Positions 9,245-20,277 of a stretch of 64,000 nucleotides of DNA are shown in pieces. How positions within the stretch are numbered: the first letter of the stretch is position 1; every line of letters begins with the position of its first letter. The translations under genes and the position numbers were made by a program. Source of the stretch: Psophocarpus tetragonolobus (Eukaryota > Streptophyta > Magnoliopsida > Fabales > Fabaceae); the NCBI GenBank assembly GCA_037954015.1, contig CM075695.1, forward strand, positions 13,231,652 through 13,295,651. The letters are read 5' to 3'. The notes beneath the pieces were generated by a model. That model was not told the DNA's origin, did not search any database, and saw nothing but the letters and a program-made list of their open reading frames with translations.

Positions 9245-11095
9245 TCAAATCCTGAGGTCTTTCTTCCGCTTTTTCAAAGTCTGCAAGAAAATAAGGAAAG
9301 CAGTAAGTATATGCAGACAAGTGATTTTGGGGGAAGTGAGAGGTCTATGAGGAGGCCTCTTAAGAATGGGGTAGTGGAGGTTGGCACTAAAGTTTGAAAA
9401 TATTTTAGTGTGCATGTGCCTCCACACAACAACTCCCCATCCTCCTCCAATTGCACTAGATACTACCCTCAAAGGTTTTGAAATAGTTGGCGAGACTAGT
9501 CTAAGTGGAATGGAGCACTCATCATGTTGGATTTGAGGGTGTGGATCAAGGTGCTCAAAAGATATAGGCACATCCTCAAATTCAACTTGTTCTTTTTGTA
9601 AGAGTTGGCAGGAAAATTTTTCTATGTAGAGAACCTCCTTTGAAGGCAAAGGCGGATCTTCCTTAGACTCGGTCTTCCTACCAACAACCTTATTTTCATT
9701 TTTATCCCTTTCTCTCTTAAGCTTCATGATCCTTCTATCCTCCATAACCTCGTTAGGGGTAAGAGGAAGTAAGGTGATCTTTGTCCTTTTATGAGAGAGA
9801 GTGATTTTATTAGTGAGGCCATTGTGCAAAGTTTCCTTATCATGTTGCCATGGCCTTCCCAGCAACATGTGACTAGCTTCCATAGGGACTACATCACATA
9901 ACACTTTGTTGTGATACTTCCCTATGAAGAAGCTAATCTCCACTTGCTCTCTTACTACTACACCATCTTCATAATTAAGTCCATGCAAAGAATAAGGTGA
10001 AGGATGAGGAGTAGTAGCAAGTGATAGCTTTTCCACCACCCTCGTGCTACAAAAATTACAACATGATCCACCATCCACAATAAGAGAACAAGTTTTGCCC
10101 AAAATTTTGCATCTTGTTTGAAAAACATTCTCTCTTTGTGTTTGGGTTTCCTTACAAGGATGGCTTCCAAGAAGTTGTTTCACTTTGAAGAGATCATCAC
10201 ATGAATGAGTACCCTTTTCATTTGATGTTCCCTTTAAAGTCCTTTTTCTTTTGGGGCAAAACAAAGCAATATGCCCTTTTTCTAAACACTTAAAACATTT
10301 AGGACTTCGAAAACGAGTGCTCGAACTAGTGGTAGGGGTGTCACTCATACTCAAGGGTTTTCTCTCAATATGCTTTCTTTTGGATGACTCTCTTTTGGGT
10401 TTAATTATAGAAGGGTTTGTCTTTTTCTTAGGATGCCTCTTAGGGTTTTCCTTCTTACTAGAAGAAGCATGAATGTCATGGGTTATTTTATGCTCCTCTA
10501 AGTCTCTATAATGTGTGTAAATGTTACCACAAGAGCTCTTATAGGCATCTCTCTCTTTTTGTATCTTCATTTCTTCCCTTCTTTCTAACTTATTTTGTTC
10601 CTTTTCTCTCTTTTCCAATTCTTTCTTCTCTTTTTCTCTCCTTTCTCTTCTCTCTTTTCTCTCTAACTCTTTTCTTTTGTTTTCTTCTTTTTCTCTTTCT
10701 TTTTCTCTTTTCTCTTTTTCTCTTCTCTCTTCTCTTTCTTTTTCTCTTGCTTCTCTTTCTTTCTTTTCATTTTCCCTACTCTCTATTTGTCTCTCTTTTT
10801 CTCTTCTTTCTTTTCTTTCTTGTCTCTCCTTTTCTTTTTTTTCTTTCTCTCTTCTCTTCTCTCTATCTAGTTCCTCTTGTTCTCTTTTCCTCATCTCTCT
10901 TTGTTTTCTCTCATTTTTCCAAAATTCCCTACGTTGTTTTTCTACTATTTCCCAATCAATAGAGTATGGATATGTGGGCAAGGTTGGTTTATCACTCTTC
11001 TCATTCTTTTCTTTTATTCTATTCTCACATTCTTCTCCTTTATTTTCCCTAGTTTCATTACTACTCCTAACACTCCTAGAAGTGTGTGAAAACAT
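9245..11095 (-). CDS. Family E Gag-like protein with charged helix, zinc knuckle and protease (E1)
   Basis: 616 codons without a stop. Residues 52-183 are almost only Glu, Arg and Lys, the pattern of a long charged single alpha-helix or coiled coil. A CCHC zinc knuckle (CFKCLEKGHIALFC) is at 267-280. A retropepsin-like domain follows, with the active-site run IVDGGSCC near 340-346 and LLGRPW at 411-416. No capsid domain is recognisable between the helix and the knuckle, and there is no RT or integrase. The stretch after about residue 522 reads on past the stop used by E2 and may not be real protein. Such a protein could bind element RNA and join particles made by another element, which is inference. 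The start Met is shared with E2. Confidence 0.78.
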   Translation of the reverse strand: MFSHTSRSVRSSNETRENKGEECENRIKEKNEKSDKPTLPTYPYSIDWEIVEKQRREFWKNERKQREMRKREQEELDREKRREKEKKEKERQERKERREKERQIESRENEKKEREAREKEREERREKEKREKEREKEENKRKELERKERRERREKEKKELEKREKEQNKLERREEMKIQKERDAYKSSCGNIYTHYRDLEEHKITHDIHASSSKKENPKRHPKKKTNPSIIKPKRESSKRKHIERKPLSMSDTPTTSSSTRFRSPKCFKCLEKGHIALFCPKRKRTLKGTSNEKGTHSCDDLFKVKQLLGSHPCKETQTQRENVFQTRCKILGKTCSLIVDGGSCCNFCSTRVVEKLSLATTPHPSPYSLHGLNYEDGVVVREQVEISFFIGKYHNKVLCDVVPMEASHMLLGRPWQHDKETLHNGLTNKITLSHKRTKITLLPLTPNEVMEDRRIMKLKRERDKNENKVVGRKTESKEDPPLPSKEVLYIEKFSCQLLQKEQVEFEDVPISFEHLDPHPQIQHDECSIPLRLVSPTISKPLRVVSSAIGGGWGVVVWRHMHTKIFSNFSANLHYPILKRPPHRPLTSPKITCLHILTAFLIFLQTLKKRKKDLRI

Positions 11096-13110
11096 GTCAA
11101 AGTGTAAGGCCTAGGGAACTAATATGCAAAACACTCCTCTCTTTTTTGTTTTCTCCTAAAGTGTTAAGAGTCTTTGGAACTCTAACACTTTCTAAAACGT
11201 TGAAAGCAAATAAAGAAATTTAAAGCAAAGCTAAAGGATTCTAACATGCTCCTAAGTATGAATAAGGGGTACCAATTCCTTATCCACACTAAAACGAGAA
11301 ACTAAGGTTTATTACACACAAAAGAGGTGACCCTTATGGGCATCCAATACCTCTAATTAAAATGTCCTTTAAAAATACACCCAAATTAAACAAAGAAAAT
11401 TAAAAGTAGTTGAATGTAGCTCCTTTCTTCAAGTGCTCCTCACCAAGTGTATCACTCTAGTCTTGGCCTCCTTTTCAAGTCTCATCTACCTTGGTTTTAA
11501 ATCAACACTTCCTAAAGATGCTACGCTTGTGAAAATTTCAACAATTTGGCTACCTACCAAGAGAAAACAAGCGCCCAAGCAAGAGACCAAGGGAAGTAGA
11601 ATTTAAAAGCAAAAAGTAATAAAAAGCACTTAACAAGAATAGGAACACATCCAAGTGGAAAGAATTTATTTGACAAACACAAAGAAAGCCAATAAGGACA
11701 AGCAAGAAATAAAAGGTGTAGAAAGAAAGTTGGCACACAAAAAAAAAATTCCTAGAATGGGCCTAAAATAGAATTGGACTTAAAACAAAAAAGACTCAAC
11801 AAATTCAATGATTTGCACAATTGTAAAGCAAGGTGGCTAAATCATAGTCAAATAAATTCAAGCAAATTTCAATAAAATTTAACACTCCTTTGAATTTTTT
11901 AATAATTTTGAGGTGCACTAATTTTTATTATATTTTTTTGTACTCTTTTTACTTGTTTTTAGCACTTTTTACTAACTCTTTTTTTTTTTTTACTTATTTT
12001 TCACTTTTGATTTCTTTTCTTCTTTTTTTTTTTTTTTGAAACAATTTTGCTACACCTCTTAACACATTTTGTAGCAAATATAGTGAGGAGTCAAAGAATC
12101 ATAAATGCTTGAACAAAGGATAGGAAATGGCCACCATAATTGATATACAAAATTGCAAAATTAAGAAACAAAGCAACCTAATATGAACTAGTAATTTTAG
12201 GTGATAAAAAATAAATGGCACAAGGAGAGTTTTATGGAAGTTGAGGACAAATTGATTACTCAATAATTAGCCCAATCATACCCAACATGCCTCTTAAAGC
12301 CAATCAACAAAAATCACCACAAAAACTAGCACAAAATTAAGATACTAAAATTATTGAACAAGTGAATGAAATTTGGAAGAAATTGAGCATTAATTTTTTT
12401 GAAGATTTTTTTTTTTAAGAACATGCTAAGATCTAAATAGCATGTGAGACTCTAAGGACATGGGATCAAGAGTAAGCCTCTTTGATGCTCAATTTCCAAT
12501 AGAGAAATAACACACTTTTATGGTAAAAATAAAAAGGCAAAACTATGTAGAATTAAGAGACAATAAAAGGGCTACAACATGACCAACTAAGACACAACTT
12601 GGAAGATTAAAAACTGAAATTAAATGACTCAAAATAACCAGAAATATATGCCCAAAACAGAGAACAAAGGGCTGGAAAAACAGAAAAATAGGTGCAGGAA
12701 AATAGAATTAAAAATTCAAATAAGAAGAACAACGTGCATCCAAAGATCAAGACCACAATGTGTGGCTTCCTTCACAAATTTTGTGAAGTCGTTACAATGA
12801 TCTTCTTAGGATTTGCACAAGAATAAGGAAAAAATAAAAAGCTGGGCAGAAAATTAAAGAAACAATCCTAAAGGAAACATGTAAAGATTCAATGGAAAAG
12901 AACAAGATAAATTGAATCTAGAAAGCAATAAAAACTAGGAAATAAATTGCATAAAATGAAAACTACAAAAACATAAACTAACAAGACATAAAAGGAATTA
13001 AATGACAAGAATCAAAGGCTGGAAAAAATAAAGGAAAAAGCAAGAACTCTAAGAAGAAAAGATGAAAAAAATTAAAGAAAATTAAGACTAGAAAAGAACC
13101 TCATGGAGTT
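11096..13110 (-). other. Leader of E1
   Basis: About 2 kb between primer-binding site and the gag-like ORF, A/T-rich with T runs near 11930-12040. No conserved coding seen. It is matched base for base with small changes by 13832-15841 in the other arm. Confidence 0.7.
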
Positions 13111-13123
13111 GGCTCTGATACCA
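13111..13123 (-). promoter_or_regulatory. Primer-binding site of E1
   Basis: The minus strand reads TGGTATCAGAGCC. It borders the central LTR, which is in the wrong orientation to be E1's own 5' LTR. Confidence 0.88.
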
Positions 13124-13125
13124 AA

Positions 13126-13816
13126 TGATGCATCATGGCTAGGAGGACTCAAGGAAGGCATGGCATGGACGAAAGCTCATTGAAGATTCGAAGCCATAGT
13201 CTTCATTATTTTTAGCTTGTAAATATTTTATTTTAATTAGATAAATAGGAAAGTATTTTTAATTCCCTTAAGGCCATGTATTTCCGGCCATCTTCTTAGT
13301 TTATAAGGTATAGGTGTCTTAGTTAAAAAGGAGGAGTAAGCTTATAATGGGTGCATAAGTTAAGACATGATTTTGGGCTAGCCCATTCACATTAAGATAT
13401 GCTAATTGCACCCATAGGGGGTGAACTTAGGTGCCTCACTTAAGGCCTAAGACTTGGGTTAATTAGTTTTAATCCTAATTAAGCCCAAGTCCCATATTGC
13501 CTAGAAAAGTGTGCCCAAGCTCTCCCATTGGGCTATATATACTCATTCCCCCTCATTGTAAAATTTCACCTTTGAAGTTGAATGAAAATAGTCTCTTTGT
13601 GAGCACATTCTTAGTAAAAGGTCTTGAGGATCCTCTCTCTTGAGGAACCTCTTCCTAGTTGGTTTTTATCAAGGGTTCCTTCCCTTGTGGCAAACCTAAA
13701 CACTTTGTCTTATCTCTCTTTGAGAGTGGCGCCCCACCTCCATTTTCTTTCCCCTCCATCATCCATTTCATGGTGCTTGGAACCTCAAGGAAAAAGATCA
13801 AGGGAGGCATGCATCA
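13126..13816 (+). repeat. Central LTR, 5' LTR of E2 (691 bp)
   Basis: It starts TGATGCATCATGG and ends GGAGGCATGCATCA. Compared with the 3' LTR it lacks about 18 bases near the start, a slip between two TGCA words. TATATATA at 13534-13541 is the likely TATA box. It separates the two inverted arms. Confidence 0.88.
13534..13541 (+). promoter_or_regulatory. TATA box in E LTR
   Basis: TATATATA in GGGCTATATATACTC; the same site is at 18132-18139 in the 3' LTR. It would drive the E2 RNA. Confidence 0.55.
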
Positions 13817-13818
13817 TT

Positions 13819-13831
13819 TGGTATCAGAGCC
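13819..13831 (+). promoter_or_regulatory. Primer-binding site of E2
   Basis: TGGTATCAGAGCC two bases after the LTR, matching initiator tRNA-Met. Confidence 0.92.
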
Positions 13832-15841
13832 AACTCCATGAGGTTCTTTTCTAGTCTTAATTTTCTTTAATTTTTTTCAGCTTTTCTTCTTAGAGTTCTT
13901 GCTTTTTCCTTTATTTTTTCCAGCCTTTGATTCTTGTCATTTAATTCCTTTTATGTCTTGTTAGTTTATGTTTTTGTAGTTTTCATTTTATGCAATTTAT
14001 TTCCTAGTTTTTATTGCTTTCTAGATTCAATTTATCTTGTTCTTTTCCATTGAATCTTTATATGTTTCCTTTAGGATTGTTTCTTTAATTTTCTGCCCAG
14101 CTTTTTATTTTTTCCTTATTCTTGTGCAAATCCTAGGAAGATCATTGTAATGACTTCACAAAATTTGTGAAGGAAGCCACACATTGTGATCTTGATCTTT
14201 GGATGCACGTTGTTCTTCTTATTTGAATTTTTAATTCTATTTTCCTGCACCTATTTTTCTGTTTTTCCAGCCCTTTGTTCTCTGTTTTGGGCATATATTT
14301 CTGGTTATTTTGAGTCATTTAATTTCAGTTTTTAATCTTCCAAGTTGTGTCTTAGTTGGTCATGTTGTAGCCCTTTTATTGTCTCTTAATTCTACATAGT
14401 TTTGCCTTTTTATTTTTACCATAAAAGTGTGTTATTTCTCTATTGGAAATTGAGCATCAAAGAGGCTTACTCTTGATCCCATGTCCTTAGAGTCTCACAT
14501 GCTATTTAGATCTTAGCATGTTCTTAAAAAAAAAAATCTTCAAAAAAATTAATGCTCAATTTCTTCCAAATTTCATTCACTTGTTCAATAATTTTAGTAT
14601 CTTAATTTTGTGCTAGTTTTTGTGGTGATTTTTGTTGATTGGCTTTGAGAGGCATGTTGGGTATGATTGGGCTAATTATTGAGTAATCAATTTGTCCTCA
14701 ACTTCCATAAAACTCTCCTTGTGCCATTTATTTTTTATCACCTAAAATTACTAGTTCATATTAGGTTGCTTTGTTTCTTAATTTTGCACTTTTGTATATC
14801 AATTATGGTGGCCATTTCCTATCCTTTGTTCAAGCATTTATGATTCTTTGACTCCTCACTATATTTGCTACAAAATGTGTTAAGAGGTGTAGCAAAATTG
14901 TTTCAAAAAAAAAAGAAGAAGAAAAGAAATCAAAAGTGTAAAATAATTAAAAAAAAAAAGAGTTAGTAAAAAGTGCTAAAAACAAGTAAAAAGAGTACAA
15001 AAAAAAAAATAAAAATTAGTGCACCTCAAAATTATTAAAAAATTCAAAGGAGTGTTAAATTTTATTGAAATTTGCTTGAATTTATTTGACTATGATTTAG
15101 CCACCTTGCTTTACAATTGTGCAAATCATTGAATTTGTTGAGACTTTTTTGTTTTAAGTCCAATTCTATTTTAGGCCCATTCTAGGAATTTTTTTTTTGT
15201 GTGCCAACTTGCTTTCTACACCTTTTATTTCTTGCTTTTCCTTATTGGCTTTCTTTGTGTTTGTCAAATAAATTCTTTCCACTTGGATGTGTTCCTATTC
15301 TTGTTAGGTGCTTTTTATTGCTTTTTGCTTTCAAATTCTACTTCCCTTGGTCTCTTGCTTGGGCGCTTGTTTTCTCTTGGTAGGTAGCCAAATTGTTGAA
15401 ATTTTCACAAGGGTAGCATCCTTAGGAAGTGTTGATTTAAAACCAAGGAAGAGGAGACTTGAAAAGGAGGCCAAGACTAGAGTGATACACTTGGTGAGGA
15501 GCACTTGAAGAAAGGAGATACATTCAACTACTTTTAATTTTCTTTGTTTAATTTGGGTGTATTTTTAAAGGACATTTTAATTATAGGTATTGGATGCCCA
15601 TAAGGGTCACCTCTTTTGTGTGTAATAAACCTTAGTTTCTCGTTTTAGTGTGGATAAGGAATTGGTACCCCTTATTCATACTTAGGAGCATGTTAGAATC
15701 CTTTAGCTTTGCTTTAAATTTCTTTATTTGCTTTCAACGTTTTAGAAAGTGTTAGAGTTCCAAAGACTCTTAACACTTTAGGAGAAAACAAAAAAGAGAG
15801 GAGTGTTTTGCATATTAGTTCCCTAGGCCTTACACTTTGAC
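13832..15841 (+). other. Leader of E2
   Basis: About 2 kb of A/T-rich leader, reverse complement of E1's leader. The short frames at 15199-15508 have no conserved domain and are mirrored on the minus strand at 11550-11738; I do not regard them as genes. Confidence 0.7.
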
Positions 15842-17410
15842 ATGTTTTCACACACTTCTAGGAGTGTTAGGAGTAGTAATGAAACTAGGGAAAATAAAGG
15901 AGAAGAATGTGAGAATAGAATAAAAGAAACGAATGAGAAGAGTGATAAACCAACCTTGCCCACATATCCATACTCTATTGATTGGGAAATAGTAGAAAAA
16001 CAACGTAGGGAATTTTGGAAAAATGAGAGAAAACAAAGAAAGATGAGGAAAAGAGAACAAGAGGAACTAGATAGAGAGGAGAGAAGAGAGAAAGAACAAA
16101 AAGAAAAGGAGAGACAAGAAAGAAAAGAAAGAAGAGAAAAAGAGAGACAAATAGAGAGTAGGGAAAATGAAAAGAAAGAAAAAGAAGCAAGAGAAAAAGA
16201 AAGAGAAGAGAGAAGAGAAAAAGAGAAAAGAGAAAAAGAAAGAGAAAAAGAAGAAAACAAAAGAAAAGAGTTAGAGAGAAAAGAGAGAAGAGAAAGGAGA
16301 GAAAAAGAGAAGAAAGAATTGGAAAAGAAAGAAAAGGAACAAAATAAGTTAGAAAGAAGGGAAGAAATGAAGATACAAAAAGAGAGAGATGCCTATAAGA
16401 GCTCTTGTGGTAACATTTACACACATTATAGAGACTTAGAGGAGCCTAAAATAACCCATGACATTCATGCTTCTTCTAGTAAGAAGGAAAACCCTAAGAG
16501 GCATCCTAAGAAAAAGACAAACCCTTCTATAATTAAACCCAAAAGAGAGTCATCCAAAAGAAAGCATATTGAGAGAAAACCCTTGAGTATGAGTGACACC
16601 CCTACCACTAGTTCGAGCACTCGTTTTCGAAGTCCTAAATGTTTTAAGTGTTTAGAAAAAGGGCATATTGCTTTGTTTTGCCCCAAAAGAAAAAGGACTT
16701 TAAAGGGAACATCAAATGAAAAGGGTACTCATTCATGTGATGATCTCTTCAAAGTGAAACAACTTCTTGGAAGCCATCCTTGTAAGGAAACCCAAACACA
16801 AAGAGAGAATGTTTTTCAAACAAGATGCAAAATTTTGGGCAAAACTTGTTCTCTTATTGTGGATGGTGGATCATGTTGTAATTTTTGTAGCACGAGGGTG
16901 GTGGAAAAGCTATCACTTGCTACTACTCCTCATCCTTCACCTTATTCTTTGCATGGACTTAATTATGAAGATGGTGTAGTAGTAAGAGAGCAAGTGGAGA
17001 TTAGCTTCTTCATAGGGAAGTATCACGACAAAGTGTTATGTGATGTAGTCCCTATGGAAGCTAGTCACATGTTGCTGGGAAGGCCATGGCAACATGATAA
17101 GGAAACTTTGCACAATGGCCTCACTAATAAAATCACTCTCTCTCATAAAAGGACAAAGATCACCTTACTTCCTCTTACCCCTAACGAGGTTATGGAGGAT
17201 AGAAGGATCATGAAGCTTAAGAGAGAAAGGGATAAAAATGAAAATAAGGTTGTTGGTAGGAAGACCGAGTCTAAGGAAGATCTGCCTTTGCCTTCAAAGG
17301 AGGTTCTCTACATAGAAAAATTTTCCTGCCAACTCTTACAAAAAGAACAAGTTGAATTTGAGGATGTGCCTATATCTTTTGAGCACCTTGATCCACACCC
17401 TCAAATCTAA
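15842..17410 (+). CDS. Family E Gag-like protein (E2)
   Basis: 522 codons, differing from E1 by only a handful of residues (for example KEK to KET, EEH to EEP, KYHN to KYHD). Same order: ER/K helix at about 52-183, CCHC knuckle, protease with VDGGS and LLGRPW. It ends at TAA (17408) where E1 has CAA, so E1 reads on about 94 codons more. Which stop is ancestral is not clear from two copies. Confidence 0.78.
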   Translation: MFSHTSRSVRSSNETRENKGEECENRIKETNEKSDKPTLPTYPYSIDWEIVEKQRREFWKNERKQRKMRKREQEELDREERREKEQKEKERQERKERREKERQIESRENEKKEKEAREKEREERREKEKREKEREKEENKRKELERKERRERREKEKKELEKKEKEQNKLERREEMKIQKERDAYKSSCGNIYTHYRDLEEPKITHDIHASSSKKENPKRHPKKKTNPSIIKPKRESSKRKHIERKPLSMSDTPTTSSSTRFRSPKCFKCLEKGHIALFCPKRKRTLKGTSNEKGTHSCDDLFKVKQLLGSHPCKETQTQRENVFQTRCKILGKTCSLIVDGGSCCNFCSTRVVEKLSLATTPHPSPYSLHGLNYEDGVVVREQVEISFFIGKYHDKVLCDVVPMEASHMLLGRPWQHDKETLHNGLTNKITLSHKRTKITLLPLTPNEVMEDRRIMKLKRERDKNENKVVGRKTESKEDLPLPSKEVLYIEKFSCQLLQKEQVEFEDVPISFEHLDPHPQI

Positions 17411-17709
17411 CATGATGAGTGCTCCATTCCACTTATAGACTAGTCTCGCCAACTATTTCAAAACCTGTGAGGCTAGTATCTAGTGCAATTGGAGGAGGAT
17501 GGGGAGCTGTTGTGTGGAGGCACATGCACACTAAAATATTTTCAAACTTTAGTGCCAACCTCCACTACCCCATTCTTAAGAGGCCTCCTTATAGACCTCT
17601 CACTTCCCCCAAAATCACTTGTCTGCATATACTTACTGCTTTCCTTATTTTCTTGCAGACTTTGAAAAAGCGAAAGAGAGACCTCAGGATTTGAGGTCAA
17701 ATCCTCTCC

Positions 17710-17722
17710 AAGGGAGAGGAGA
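17710..17722 (+). promoter_or_regulatory. Polypurine tract of E2
   Basis: AAGGGAGAGGAGA, directly before TGATGCAATC, the start of the 3' LTR. Confidence 0.78.
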
Positions 17723-18414
17723 TGATGCAATCTCACCTAGCATGCATCATGGCTAGGAGGACTCAAGGAAGGCATGGCATGGACGAAAGCTCATTGAAGA
17801 TTCGAAGCCATAGTCTTCATTATTTTTAGCTTGTAAATATTTTATTTTAATTAGATAAATAGCAAAGTATTTTTAATTCCCTTAAGGCCATGTATTTTCG
17901 GCCATCTTCTTAGTTTATAAGGTATAGGTGTCTTAGTTAAAAAGGAGGAGTAAGCTTATAATGGGTGCATAAGTTAAGACATGATTTTGGGCTAGCCCAT
18001 TCACATTAAGATATGCTAATTGCACCCATAGGGGGTGAACTTAGGTGCCTCACTTAAGGCCTAAGAATTAGGTTAATTAGTTTTAATCCTAATTAAGCCT
18101 AGAAAAGTGTGCCCAAGCTCTCCCATTGGGCTATATATACTCATTCCCCCTCATTGTAAAATTTCACCTTTGAAGTTGAATGAAAATAGTCTCCTTGTGA
18201 GCACATTCTTAGTAAAATGTCTTGAGGATCCTCTCTCTTGAGGAACCTCTTCCTAGTTGGTTTTTATCAAGGGTTCCTTCCCTTGTGGCAAACCTAAACA
18301 CTTTGGCTTATCTCTCTTTGAGAGTGGCGCCCCACCTCCATTTTCTTTCCCCTCCATCATCCATTTCATGGTGCTTGGAACTTCAAGGAAAAAGATCAAG
18401 GGAGGCATGCATCA
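17723..18414 (+). repeat. 3' LTR of E2, 692 bp
   Basis: It starts TGATGCAATCTCACC, ends GGCATGCATCA, and is followed directly by GA satellite. It is close to the central LTR, with an 18-base difference at the start and a deletion of about 20 bases near 18096. Confidence 0.88.
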
Positions 18415-20277
18415 GGAAGAAGAGGTGGCAATAGGAGAAGAAGAGGAAGAAGAAGAAGTGGAAGAACAAGAAGAAAAGGAAGAAGTGCAAGTGGAAGAAG
18501 GACAACAACAGGAAGAAGCAGCAGCAGTGGAAGAATGAGAAAAAGAGGAGGAAGAAGAGGCTATGGAAAGAAAGAGGATGAAGAAGAAGTGGAACAAGGA
18601 GGAGAAGAAGAAGAGGAGGAAGAAGAAGTAGTGTAGGGAGAAAAAGGGTAAGAAGGAGAAGAGAGGAAAGAAGAAGAACAAGTGGATGTAGTAGAAGTGG
18701 AAGAAGGTGAACAAGAGAAAGAAGAAGAAGTAGTTGAAGGAGTGGGGATGATGGAGAAGAAGTGGAAGAAGGAGAACAAGAGGTAGAAATGCAAGTAGAA
18801 GCAGAAGAAGGAGAAAAAGAGGGATATGACGAAGGAAAGGAAGAAGAAGAAAGAGATGAAGAGGAAGAAAAGAAAGGAAAGGAGAGGATGAAGAAGAAGT
18901 GGAAGAAAGAGAACAAGAGGAGGCAGGAGAAGTGGAAGAAAGATAAGAAGAGGAAGAAGAAGGAGAGTAACTAGAAGAAGTGGAAGAAAGAGAAGAAAAG
19001 GAAGAAGAAGAAGATGTGGAAAGTGAAGAAGTTGAAGAAGGTGAACAAGAGGAGGAAGAAGAAGTAGTGGAAGGAGGTGAGATGAAGAAGAAGAATTGGA
19101 ACAAGGAGAAAAGGAGGAAAAGGAAGAAGGAGGGGAAGGGAAGGGAAGAAGAAGCAGAAGAAGTGGAATATGGAGGAGAAGAGGAAGAAGAAGAAGAAGT
19201 GTAAGCATAAGATTTGGGGGAAGGAAAAGAAGAGGACGAGCAACAATGGGAAGCAACAGAAGTGGGGGATGGAGAAAAAGAGGAAGGAGAAGATGGAAAG
19301 CAAAGAAGAAGAAGTTGTGGAAGGAGAAGAAATGGAAGAAGAGGAAGAAGAAGAAGTCTAAGCAGAAGAAGCGGAAGAAGGAGATGAAAATGAAGAAGAA
19401 CAACAAGTAGAAGTAGAAGAAGTGGTAGAAGGAGAGAATAAGAGGAAGAGGAGGAAGTAGTGGAATGAAAGGAGATGAAGAAGAAGAAGTGGAAGAAGGA
19501 GAACGGGAAGAGGGAGAAGAGGTGGCAGAAGGAGAAGAAGAGGAAGAAGAAGAAGTGGAAGAACGAGAAGAAAAGCAAGAAGTGCAAGTGGAAGAAGGAG
19601 AACAATAGGAAGAAGAAGAAGCAGTGGAAGAATGAGAAAAAGAGGAGGAAGAAGGGGCAATGGAAGGAAAGGGGATGAACAAGAAGTGGAACAAGAGGAG
19701 AACAAGAAGGCGTGGAAGAACAAGTAGTGTAGGCAGAAGAAGGGCAAGAAGGAGAAGAGAGGGGAGAAGAAGAACAAGTGGATGTAGTAGAAGTGGAAGA
19801 AGGTGAACAAGAGGAAGAAGAAGAAGTAGTTAAAGGACTAGGGATGATGGAGAAGAAAAGGAAGAAGAAGATGTGGAAAGTGAAGAAGTTGAAGAAGGTG
19901 AAGAAGAGGAGGAAGAAGAAGTAGTGGAAGGAGGTGAGATGAAGAAGAAGAATTGGAACAAGGAGAAAAGGAGGAAAAGAAAGAAGGAGGGGAAGGGAAG
20001 GGAAGAAGAAGCAGAAGAAGTGGAAGCTGGAGGAGAAGAGGAAGAAGAAGAAGAAGTGTAAGCATAAGATTTGGGGGAAGGAGAAGAAAAGGAAGAGCAA
20101 CAATGAGAAGCAACAGAAGTGGGGGGTGGAGCAAAAGAGGAAGGACAAGACGGAAAGGAAAGAAGAAGTTGTGGAAGGAGAAGAAATGGAAGAAGAGGAA
20201 CAAGAAGAAGTGTAAGCAGAAAAAGCGGAAGAAGGAGACGAAAATGAAGAAGAACAACAAGTAGAAGTAGAAGAAGT
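18415..20277 (+). repeat. GA-rich satellite block 2 (1863 bp)
   Basis: Same satellite and orientation as block 1. One full marker word is present (CTAG at 18971). The next expected marker near 20050 is missing because of a deletion near 19855. Ends directly at an A-family LTR start. Confidence 0.92.

Larger units (their letters stand above)
9036..18414. mobile_element. Two family E elements head to head, sharing one LTR
   Basis: Order: shortened LTR (minus, 9036-9216), E1 internal region (minus, 9217-13125), LTR (plus, 13126-13816), E2 internal region (plus, 13817-17722), LTR (plus, 17723-18414). The two internal regions are 3909 and 3906 bp, inverted, and nearly identical by eye. The central LTR has a primer-binding site on each side, but its sequence is oriented only for E2. 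Flanks are GA satellite on both sides with no matching target duplication (AAGAG left, GGAAG right). Family E has gag-like coding only, so it is non-autonomous. Confidence 0.88.

Noticed and set aside
10513..11114. Phe/Ser/Leu-rich frames opposite the E1 gag, with mirror copies at 15823-16424
   Set aside because: They are the antisense of the ER/K helix codons and have no independent support.
15199..15508. Hydrophobic small frames in the E leader, possible signal-peptide protein
   Set aside because: Two frames overlap, no homology, and they fall in a leader with no coding bias.
9031..18419. Target duplication for the family E composite
   Set aside because: Left AAGAG and right GGAAG do not match, and the satellite phase across the composite (824 plus 557 bases) does not fit one unit.
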